In this document: one piece after another, positions 38,069 to 46,771 of the stretch
Position numbering within the stretch: the stretch's first letter is position 1
How the letters are laid out: every line of letters starts with the position of its first letter
Assembly (NCBI RefSeq): GCF_019890635.1
Contig: NZ_JAIOAB010000020.1
Coordinates: forward strand, 41,686 to 105,685
Reading direction: 5' to 3'
Source of the DNA: Streptomyces sennicomposti
GTDB taxonomy: Bacteria; Actinomycetota; Actinomycetes; Streptomycetales; Streptomycetaceae
Length of the DNA stretch: 64,000 nucleotides
The notes under the pieces: model-generated
Told to the model about the DNA's origin: nothing
Seen by the model: only the letters and a program-made list of their open reading frames with translations
The model's database searches: none
Position numbers and translations under genes: made by a program

Positions 38069-38149
38069 GCCGGCGAGGCCGACTCGGCTCACACTGAGCC
38101 GACGGCTCCGGCTCGGCTCACACCGAGCCGGCGGCGCCGACTCGGCTCA
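38066..38149. terminator. Three tandem hairpins after the MFS gene
   Basis: Three 29-base units each form tgagccg...cggctca: 38066-38091, 38095-38120 and 38124-38149 (the last with one end mismatch). The MFS stop codon TGA is the first three bases of the first stem. They lie between convergent MFS and gdhA genes and probably terminate transcription in both directions. Confidence 0.75.
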
Positions 38150-38297
38150 CCACGCCCGCGCCCCGTCCCGGTTCTGCCGGGGCGGGGCGCGGGGGTGTGC
38201 TGGGGGTGTGCCGGGCGGGGCGCGAGGGTCTGCCGGGGGTGCGCCGGGGCGGGGCGCGGGGGTGTACGACGCACTCCCCCGCGCGGTCACACGTGTG

Positions 38298-40005
<1,708 letters not shown>

Positions 40006-40329
40006 TTGACCAGTTACTGCAAGGCGGAGTTCCAGGCACTCTCCACCCTCATCAGGGATCTCGGCGGATGCGCGGGCGGAATGCGGTCCGCGATGAAGCA
40101 ACTGAAGGACATCGGCCCTAAAGGATCCGGCTCCGACGAGGTGGAAAGCGCCTGCGACGACTTCCAGGACAAGTGGGGGTACGGCATCAAGCTGATCGCC
40201 GAGGCCGCGGAGGGCATCACCGAGAAGGTCGCGGAGTCGGGCCGGCTCTTCCAGCATCTGGAGGATCAAGTCGCGGCGATGACGCGCTCCGTGAAGCTCG
40301 GCGAGGCGGCGAAGGCCGATGACCGGTGA
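40006..40329 (+). CDS. Small helical WXG100-like protein
   Basis: From TTG 40006 the product has 107 residues, close to the 100-residue size of WXG100/EsxA-type substrates of type VII secretion. It is predicted to be almost wholly helical (LSTLIRDLGGCAGGMRSAMK, then a second helical half), with DKWGYG at the turn (Trp57) in place of strict WXG. TTG is chosen because ggaggggg lies about 10 bases upstream and homology-like sequence starts there; a longer ATG form (39889) has a repetitive Thr/Pro N terminus. It overlaps the next gene by four bases, so the pair is co-translated. The family assignment is inference. Confidence 0.7.
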   Translation: MTSYCKAEFQALSTLIRDLGGCAGGMRSAMKQLKDIGPKGSGSDEVESACDDFQDKWGYGIKLIAEAAEGITEKVAESGRLFQHLEDQVAAMTRSVKLGEAAKADDR

Positions 40330-41069
40330 CAGCCGGCCACGATTCTTGGACGGCTGATCCCGACGGCGGCACAGCGACGCAGCCGCCCCCGGCTGTCCGC
40401 TTCCAGGTCCAGCCCGAGTTCCATGCCGTTCCGCTGGGCATCGGGGCGGACGAGGACGCCGTCGACGAGCGGTTCCGGCAGTTCGCCCGCGACTACTGGG
40501 GTGAACGGGAGGACCTCGAGCCCCTGCGCGACCTGACTGCGACCATGTACGCGGCGAACGCCGAGATACTCGTCGAGGGCGGCGCCGTCTACAACGCGCT
40601 CGGCATCTTCCCCATCGGCGGCAGCGCGGACGGCTCCGAGCTCCCCGAGCGCATCAGCCGCGCCACGCTCACCGTCAGCGTCCGCGACGTGGACAACCCC
40701 GACCCGCACCTCACGGCGGCGGGCATCGCGGAGGTATTGGACAAGGCTGCCGAAGGCGGTGGGACGGACGAGGTCCAGCCGATCACCCTGCCTGCGGGCC
40801 CCGCGGTCCTTCGCATCGCCGGGTCCCGCGCCGTGTGGGAGCTGCCAGAGGGAGAGCAAGAACGCTTCTTCGTCCGGATCGAGGTCTGGCTGCCGTTTCC
40901 CGATGAGGACCGGCTGCTCCTGCTCTGCCTGAGCACGGCCGACGTCCAGGACCTCTACCACTACCAGGCCGTCCTCGCGGACATCACCGACACCGTGGCG
41001 TTCGGCGAGGCCGAGGCTCCGGCATCCGCCGACGCGACCGGCCCCGCCTCCCCCTTCAGCTCCTACTGA
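40326..41069 (+). CDS. Unknown protein in WXG operon
   Basis: A 247-residue soluble protein with no signal peptide or membrane helix. It starts at GTG 40326, inside the stop of the WXG-like gene (GTGA). Regular alternation of strands and helices suggests one compact domain: VRFQVQPEFHAVPLGIGADE, DNPDPHLTAAGIAEVLDKAA, WELPEGEQERFFVRIEVWLP. I do not recognise the family. Its placement between two WXG-type genes suggests a chaperone or accessory role in secretion of its neighbours. That is context only. Confidence 0.72.
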   Translation: MTAGHDSWTADPDGGTATQPPPAVRFQVQPEFHAVPLGIGADEDAVDERFRQFARDYWGEREDLEPLRDLTATMYAANAEILVEGGAVYNALGIFPIGGSADGSELPERISRATLTVSVRDVDNPDPHLTAAGIAEVLDKAAEGGGTDEVQPITLPAGPAVLRIAGSRAVWELPEGEQERFFVRIEVWLPFPDEDRLLLLCLSTADVQDLYHYQAVLADITDTVAFGEAEAPASADATGPASPFSSY

Positions 41070-41092
41070 CCGCGTCGAGGAGACCGACCCGC

Positions 41093-42616
41093 ATGAGCAC
41101 GCAGACGTACGACGCGCTCGGATTCGACCCCGCACCCGGCTCCCCCTCCTCGGTGCATGCGCTGGTCACCGCGCTCGACAGCGTGAGCAAACAGCTTCAC
41201 GACGCTCACGCCACCCTGACCCGGCTGGGCAAGACGAACGGTTCCTGGATCGGCGACGCGGCGTCCGCCTTCGCCGAGAAGACCGGTTCCCTGCCGAAAT
41301 ACCTGGCCGACGGACACAGTTCACTGATCGACGCCGCGCACGCACTGAGCTCCTGGGAGTCCTACCTGCGCGACGCGCAGACACTGGCGCGCAGCTACGA
41401 GGAGAGGGCCGAGGCGGCCCGCAAGGCGCTGAAGGCGGCGCAGAACAACCCGGATCTGAAACTCGCGGGCCGGACGTTCGACACGGAAGCGGCGCTGCAC
41501 GACGCGCAGCAGCGTCTGGACCACGCGACGAAGCGGGTCAACGATGCCACCGAAGAGCTGAACGCCATCATCAAGAAGGCGCAGGAGCTGCTGGACCACC
41601 ACGACGAGGCGGCTCGCGCCGCCGCCGCGGCGATCCGCAAGGCCGCCGAGGTCGCACCCGACCAGTCTCTGCTCGACAAACTCGGCGACCTCCTCACGGG
41701 GCTGAAGGACAAGATCGCGGACTTGGCCGACGACCTTTGGCACTGGATCCAGAAACACGCGGACACGATCTACAAGATCGGGGACTGGCTCGGCTACGCC
41801 AGCGCCGCGTGTGACGTCCTCGCCGTCGTCTTCTCCGAAACGATCATCGGTGCCGTCGTCTTCGAGGGCATCGGCATGGCGCTCAACGCCGGTGCCCTCA
41901 CCTTCCACGGCGTCGGCTGGGCGGCCGGCGCGAAGAAGGGCAACGCGATGGACATCGGCCTCGATCTCGTCGGGTTCATCCCGTTCGGAGATCTTCTGCG
42001 AACGGGGAAGGTCGCCAGGGGAGCCTTCAAGGGTGCCAAGATCCCGATGAACGTGCTGGACTTCGGAGCGAAGGCAGCCGACTCCTGGAAGCGGGCCGAC
42101 GACATCATCGACCATGTCGGAGGTACCGCGAGACTGGGCGACGACGCCGAGGAATGGGTCATGCGGAACGTGGGCGCGCTCGGCAGCAAGGCGCACGCGA
42201 TCCACATCACGGCGGACACCCTGACGGACCGGTTCAAGGTCGCCGTGGCGAAGGAGTTCGGGGACCGGAACCTCTACCGCGCCGGTGCGGGTCTGACGGA
42301 CGTCGCCTTCCAAAAGGTGATGCCCCGGCTGATCGAGAGCACTCCGCTGGGCCGTATCCCCGCGCTCGCGGACTCCGTCCGCCCGATCATCGACGACACA
42401 GGCGAAACCGTCGGCCGCTACATCGATCCCCGGTCCTGGACGGCGCGTGGCTATGAGGCCGTCTCGGGTGCGAAGAACCTGTACAAGGAGGGCGTGCGCA
42501 TCGCCACCGATCCGGTCCAGTACGGATCCGAGAAGATCCACGAGCAGGTGGACCACGCCCGCGAGACAGTGGGCCACCTCGTGGGCCGGCTGTCCGACGC
42601 CAATCCGTTTGGATGA
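41093..42616 (+). CDS. Large WXG/LXG-type putative type VII substrate
   Basis: A 507-residue protein. The N-terminal 110 residues are helical with SWIGDAASAF (Trp52-Gly54), a true WXG motif, followed by a long coiled coil (about 95-190). A hydrophobic block (about 235-275, SETIIGAVVFEGIGMALNAG) and a Gly/Ala segment resemble the middle of LXG/WXG polymorphic toxins. The C-terminal part (about 330-507) is helical and ends GHLVGRLSDANPFG, with no toxin domain or catalytic motif I recognise. gaggag lies about 10 bases before the ATG. The following gene starts four bases after its stop. Confidence 0.75.
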   Translation: MSTQTYDALGFDPAPGSPSSVHALVTALDSVSKQLHDAHATLTRLGKTNGSWIGDAASAFAEKTGSLPKYLADGHSSLIDAAHALSSWESYLRDAQTLARSYEERAEAARKALKAAQNNPDLKLAGRTFDTEAALHDAQQRLDHATKRVNDATEELNAIIKKAQELLDHHDEAARAAAAAIRKAAEVAPDQSLLDKLGDLLTGLKDKIADLADDLWHWIQKHADTIYKIGDWLGYASAACDVLAVVFSETIIGAVVFEGIGMALNAGALTFHGVGWAAGAKKGNAMDIGLDLVGFIPFGDLLRTGKVARGAFKGAKIPMNVLDFGAKAADSWKRADDIIDHVGGTARLGDDAEEWVMRNVGALGSKAHAIHITADTLTDRFKVAVAKEFGDRNLYRAGAGLTDVAFQKVMPRLIESTPLGRIPALADSVRPIIDDTGETVGRYIDPRSWTARGYEAVSGAKNLYKEGVRIATDPVQYGSEKIHEQVDHARETVGHLVGRLSDANPFG

Positions 42617-42620
42617 CCCC

Positions 42621-43295
42621 GTGGACAACACCGCCTATACGTTCGTGGTCTCCGTGAACAACCCCCTGCCGTCCCCGGACCCACCACCGGACCACTTGCC
42701 GTCCGACGCCGAAATGGCTTCGACGATCCGGCTGTCGACTGCGCGCCGACCCGAGGATGCTCCGCTGGCGCATGTGTACGCCCCGCGCACCACTGAGCCC
42801 TACGGCCGCCGGACGCCTTCGCCCGCCTGGATCCAGTTCGGACCGGACGGCGGCTCATGGTGTTCCGTCCGTCCTGCCACTCCGGACGTCTACGACGTCC
42901 ACGCGTCCGACGGCGCCCACCTGGCCCGTATCACCCGCCGAACCGGGCGTCTCCTGCCCTGGCCGCGGCGCGTCCGGTGGTCGGCACAGCTCACCGAGCC
43001 GTCCCGGACGGTCACGGGGAGAGTGGGCACCGGGTACGCGTGGTTCGCCTATGCGGTCACCGCCCCCGTCTGGATTCTCTTCGCGCTGTGCGGGATGGCG
43101 TACTCGTTCTTCGACGGCACCGCGGACGACTACACGTTCCGGCGCCCGAGCCGAACCCGCTGGCGCGCACCCGGCGCGGGCACGGTTCTGGACCGCCGGG
43201 GCATCAGCAAGACGTACCGCTTCACTCCCCGGCATCTGGACGTCAGGGTCGCGTACGCGCTGGCCGTCCTCCAGACCTGGGAACGGGAACGCTGA
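42621..43295 (+). CDS. Single-pass membrane protein in WXG operon
   Basis: A 224-residue protein from GTG 42621, four bases after the preceding stop. The first 130 or so residues include Trp- and Gly-rich, strand-like sequence (PAWIQFGPDGGSWCSVRPAT). One strong membrane helix, FAYAVTAPVWILFALCGMAY, lies near residues 142-163, and a basic C-terminal region follows. It could be an immunity protein or membrane partner for the upstream putative substrate; that is inferred only from the operon. It converges on the first mycosin with 22 bases between. Confidence 0.65.
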   Translation: MDNTAYTFVVSVNNPLPSPDPPPDHLPSDAEMASTIRLSTARRPEDAPLAHVYAPRTTEPYGRRTPSPAWIQFGPDGGSWCSVRPATPDVYDVHASDGAHLARITRRTGRLLPWPRRVRWSAQLTEPSRTVTGRVGTGYAWFAYAVTAPVWILFALCGMAYSFFDGTADDYTFRRPSRTRWRAPGAGTVLDRRGISKTYRFTPRHLDVRVAYALAVLQTWERER

Positions 43296-43301
43296 GGGCG
43301 T

Positions 43302-43317
43302 GAGACCGGCCGGTCTC
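43302..43317. terminator. Bidirectional terminator palindrome between convergent genes
   Basis: The 16-base perfect palindrome gagaccggccggtctc fills most of the 22-base gap between the membrane-protein stop (43295) and the mycosin stop (43318). The outer cgctga/tcagcg, which are the two stop-codon regions, can extend the pairing. Confidence 0.65.
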
Positions 43318-44874
43318 TCAGCGTACGTGCGCTGGAGGCCAGTCGCCCGCGGCGCACATCTCCATGTACTGCGCGACTGGCAGGTGGGTCGGGGGGAGAT
43401 GGGGCTGTGCCCCTGAGTGCGGGACGACGACGACCGCGCTGAATGGAGCCTGGGCGGGATCACCCGTCAGCATGTGTTCCCTGAAGTCGTAGCGGAACGT
43501 CCAGCCGTAGGGGAAGTGGATCCCTGACTCCGGGAAGACGACCACTGAGCCGGCCCGCTCCGGATAGACGGCGGTGTTCAGGCAGTGGGAGGCCGCCGCT
43601 GCGGCGTGTTCCCTGCTCAGTTCGGGCGCGGAGCGGCGGCGCCTGGCGAGCACGACGGCCGCCGCGCCGCCGCCGAGGACGACAACCGCTCCGGCACCCA
43701 GGGCGATCCAGAGCATGGCGTCACCGTCTCCCTCCTTCTCGGCGGAGGAGGCGGCAGTGGGGGTGTTTCTGTTCGGCTCGGAGCCGCTGTCGCCCTTGGG
43801 CGCGGGGCTCTTCGCGGACGGGGACGAAGAGGGTGTCGCCGCGGCCGCCAGGTCCGGGAGCGGATAGACGTCCGCCGGGCCCGGATCACCCGGGGTCTTC
43901 AACGCGATACGCGGACGGACGATCCCGTACCCGATGGAGTCGTTGCGCTTGGCACCATCGGTCGGACCACCGATCGTGTTCAGCATGACCCGCAGAACCT
44001 GATTGTTGGTCCAGGTCGGATGCTTGGACCAAATCAGGGCCGCGCTGGCGGAGGCGAGGGCGGTGGCGTCACTGGTGCCGTGGGAGCGGCAGAGGCCGGA
44101 TCCGCCGCCACAGGCATGGAGCATCTGCTCGCCGGGAGCTGACATGTCGACCTGAGGGCCGAATTCGGATTCTGCGGTGCGGCGCAGGTCCTTCCCCACA
44201 GCGGCGACGCCGACCACACCGGGCGTCGCCGCGGGGTACTCGACCTGGTTCGTCGTATTTCCGCTGTTGCCGACCGAGGCGAAGATCAAGGACCCCTTCG
44301 CCAAGGCGTACCCGACGGCCGAGGTCAGCTGAGGCGAGCCTTGCGTGTCCCCGAGCGAGATGTTGATCACCTGAGCACCGGAGTCCGCCGCATAACGAAT
44401 CGCCTGAGAGACCGCCGCGTTGAACTCCGTGCTGGATTCCGCCTGACTGGCAGCGGAACTCGCCTTGGGAACGCGCACCGGGAGGATCTTCACACCCGGC
44501 GCGAGCCCGAGAGCGCCCTTTCCCCCGCCGTAGGCACCGGTCCCGGCGATCAGGCCGGCCATACCGGTGCCGTGGCCCTCGTAGTCGGTGTGTTCGTCAC
44601 CCGCCTCGTCCGGTGCGAGATCCTTGCCCGGCAGAACTCGGCCCTTCAGGTCGGGGTTGCCCGGATCGACTCCCGAGTCGATCACGGCGACCGTGATGCC
44701 CTTACCCGTGCTGGTCTGCCACATCTGCTCGGCCTGCATGGCATCGAGAAACCACTGCTGTTCCCGAGTCGACTCCGCGTGTGCCGGGGACTCGACGAGC
44801 ACCACCGACAGCAGGCTGAGCACCGCCGATGCCAAAGCGCTTCGCAGCACACGTCGGGTATACCTGCTGGCCAT
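43318..44874 (-). CDS. Mycosin-like subtilisin protease 1 with extra C-terminal domain
   Basis: A 518-residue protein. A signal peptide (about 1-33, ending AHA) leads into an S8 peptidase domain with an intact triad: Asp66 (VAVIDSGVDP), His101 (GHGTGMAGLI) and Ser268 (HGTSDATALAS). A Pro/Ser linker and one membrane helix (about 388-410, MLWIALGAGAVVVLGGG) follow. This is the architecture of mycosins, the membrane proteases of type VII secretion. Unusually, about 105 residues follow the helix on the cytosolic side, with PYGWTFRYDFREHMLTGD and Y(M)xM, resembling YrhB/Imm35 immunity proteins. It is preceded by a decayed WXG gene and a second mycosin. Confidence 0.9.
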   Translation of the reverse strand: MASRYTRRVLRSALASAVLSLLSVVLVESPAHAESTREQQWFLDAMQAEQMWQTSTGKGITVAVIDSGVDPGNPDLKGRVLPGKDLAPDEAGDEHTDYEGHGTGMAGLIAGTGAYGGGKGALGLAPGVKILPVRVPKASSAASQAESSTEFNAAVSQAIRYAADSGAQVINISLGDTQGSPQLTSAVGYALAKGSLIFASVGNSGNTTNQVEYPAATPGVVGVAAVGKDLRRTAESEFGPQVDMSAPGEQMLHACGGGSGLCRSHGTSDATALASASAALIWSKHPTWTNNQVLRVMLNTIGGPTDGAKRNDSIGYGIVRPRIALKTPGDPGPADVYPLPDLAAAATPSSSPSAKSPAPKGDSGSEPNRNTPTAASSAEKEGDGDAMLWIALGAGAVVVLGGGAAAVVLARRRRSAPELSREHAAAAASHCLNTAVYPERAGSVVVFPESGIHFPYGWTFRYDFREHMLTGDPAQAPFSAVVVVPHSGAQPHLPPTHLPVAQYMEMCAAGDWPPAHVR

Positions 44875-44901
44875 GGTTTCCTCTCGCCCTTCCTGAGGCC
44901 G

Positions 44902-45135
44902 TCAGTCGGTGGTCGGAGGCCTGCTGCGACGACGCACTCCGGCATCGGGCCAGTGCGGCGCCGCTTCCTAGCGGGCCTTCTTCTGGTTCGCCTTCAGCGC
45001 CGCCAGTTCGCTCGCAGACTTCACGCGGATCGCCGCCGCGTCCGGGTCGTTGTGCGCGGCCGTCGCCACGCCCAGGTTCGCCTGCGCACCCTTGATGTCC
45101 TGTGAGGTCGACGCCTGAGTCATCGCCAGCCGACC
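44902..45135 (-). pseudogene. Decayed copy of the WXG/proline-rich gene
   Basis: On the minus strand, part encodes KGAQANLGVATAAHNDPDAA and KSASELAALKANQKKAR, nearly matching KGAQANLDAATAAHNDPDAA and KSASELAALKANQEKVR of the intact gene at 46772-48394. Nearer the mycosin, cctccgaccaccgactga gives PPTTD-stop, as in the intact gene's RPTTD end (15 identical bases). The first 120 residues and the whole disordered tail are deleted. It sits directly before mycosin 1, as the intact gene does before mycosin 2. Confidence 0.8.
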
Positions 45136-45203
45136 GTCATTCATCCCCCGCCGTCTGGACCACCAGCTCACACCACCAGCCGTCGGCTCATCACCTTCTC
45201 CCT

Positions 45204-46754
45204 TTAACGCACTTGAGGCACAGCCCCGTCGCCGGCGGCGCACATCGCCATGTACTGGGCCGTGGGGAGGTGGGCCGGTGGGAAGTGCGGGGTCGCGCCG
45301 GAGTGCGGTACGACGATGACGTAGGGGGAGGACGTGTTCGTCGGGGCGGCGCTTTGCGCGTGCTGCGCGAAGTCGAACTGGAACGTCCAGCCGTAGGCGT
45401 AGTCCGTTCCCGTGGCGGGAAGGACGGTGACGGTGCCGGCGCGGTCCGGGTAGGCGACCGCGTTCAGATACTGGGTCGCCGCGGCTGCGGCGTGTTCCCT
45501 GCCCAGTTTGGCCGCGGAGCGGCGGCGCCTGGCCAGCACAAAGGCCACCGCGCCGCCGCCGAGGACGACGACCGCTCCGACGCCCAGGGCGATCCAGAGC
45601 GTGGTGTCACCGTCTCCCTCCTTCTCTGCGGAGGGGGCGGCAGCGGGGGCCGTGTCGCTGTCCGGCGTGGAGCCGCTCTCGCCCTTGGGCGCGGGGCTCT
45701 TCGCGGACGGGGACGAAGAGGGTGTCGCCGCGGCCGCCAGGTCCGGGAGCGGGTACACGTCCGCCGGGCCCGGGTCGCCCGGGGTCTTCAACGCGATACG
45801 CGGACGGACGATCCCGTACCCGATGGAGTCGTTGCGCTTGGCACCGTCGGTCGGACCACCGATCGTGTTCAGCATGACCCGCAGGACCTGATTGTTGGTC
45901 CAGGTCGGATGCTGGGACCAGATCAGGGCCGCGCTGGCGGAAGCGAGGGCGGTGGCGTCACTGGTGCCCTCCGTCTTGCAGAGGCCCGTCTTGCCGCCGC
46001 AGGCGTGGACCATGTCCTCGCCGGGGGCGGAGACGTCGACTTGGGTGCCGTACGTCGACCACGGCGTCCGCCGGAGGTTCTCGCCGACGGCTCCCACACC
46101 CACGACGCCGGGTGTGGCGGCCGGGTATTCGACCGGGTTGCCCTTGTTCCCGGAGTTGCCTGTCGCGGCGAAGATGAGCGAGCCGTGGCCGAGGGCGTAC
46201 TTCACCGCGGCATCCAGCTCCGGCGAGTGCGCGGTCGACCCCAGGGAGATATTGATGACCTGAGCGCCCTTGTCGGCCGCGTACCGAATCGCCTTGCTGA
46301 GGTAGGCGGGGCCTGCGAACGGGTTGTCGTCATCGGTGCCCGGCATCCGGATGGGGAGGATTTTCGCGCCCGGTGCCAGGCCGAAGGCCCCCTTTCCCCC
46401 TCCGTACGCACCTGTACCGGCGATGAGCCCGGCCATTCCCGTACCGTGACCGTCGATGTCCGTGTGCTCGTCGCCGGGGCGGCTGGTCGCCAGGTCCAAC
46501 CCGTCGAGGACGCGTCCCTTGAGGTCGGGGTTCTGGGGATCGACTCCGCGGTCGACGACCGCGACCGTGATGCCCTCGCCCGTGCTCGTCCGCCACATCT
46601 CCTCGGCGTGCATGGCGTCCAGGAACCACTGCTGCGAGCGTGTCGAGTCGGCATGAGCCTGTGTGGCCGTACCGCCCACCAGCAGCAGGCCGACGGCCGC
46701 CGAAGCCGCGGCCCGAAGCCCTCTGCGCCACGCTCCGCCGGTGGGCATGTGCAT
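45204..46754 (-). CDS. Mycosin-like subtilisin protease 2 with extra C-terminal domain
   Basis: A 516-residue paralogue of the adjacent mycosin. A signal peptide (about 1-35, ending AHA) leads to the S8 domain with Asp68 (VAVVDRGVDP), His103 (GHGTGMAGLI) and Ser265 (EGTSDATALAS). A Pro/Ser linker, a membrane helix (TLWIALGVGAVVVLGGGAVA) and the same cytosolic tail with YGWTFQFDFAQH and QYMAMCAAGDG follow. ATG 46754 has aggggat just upstream; ATG 46748 is an alternative. It follows the WXG/proline-rich gene by 17 bases, so the two are probably co-transcribed. About 300 bases spanning the active-site serine and linker are nearly identical to mycosin 1. Confidence 0.9.
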   Translation of the reverse strand: MHMPTGGAWRRGLRAAASAAVGLLLVGGTATQAHADSTRSQQWFLDAMHAEEMWRTSTGEGITVAVVDRGVDPQNPDLKGRVLDGLDLATSRPGDEHTDIDGHGTGMAGLIAGTGAYGGGKGAFGLAPGAKILPIRMPGTDDDNPFAGPAYLSKAIRYAADKGAQVINISLGSTAHSPELDAAVKYALGHGSLIFAATGNSGNKGNPVEYPAATPGVVGVGAVGENLRRTPWSTYGTQVDVSAPGEDMVHACGGKTGLCKTEGTSDATALASASAALIWSQHPTWTNNQVLRVMLNTIGGPTDGAKRNDSIGYGIVRPRIALKTPGDPGPADVYPLPDLAAAATPSSSPSAKSPAPKGESGSTPDSDTAPAAAPSAEKEGDGDTTLWIALGVGAVVVLGGGAVAFVLARRRRSAAKLGREHAAAAATQYLNAVAYPDRAGTVTVLPATGTDYAYGWTFQFDFAQHAQSAAPTNTSSPYVIVVPHSGATPHFPPAHLPTAQYMAMCAAGDGAVPQVR

Positions 46755-46771
46755 CGTCGTATCCCCTGGTC

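Noticed and set aside
44968..45243. 91-codon frame as an intact small gene
   Set aside because: Its first half overlaps the end of mycosin 2 out of frame and its second half is a fragment of the WXG protein, so it is annotated as a remnant.
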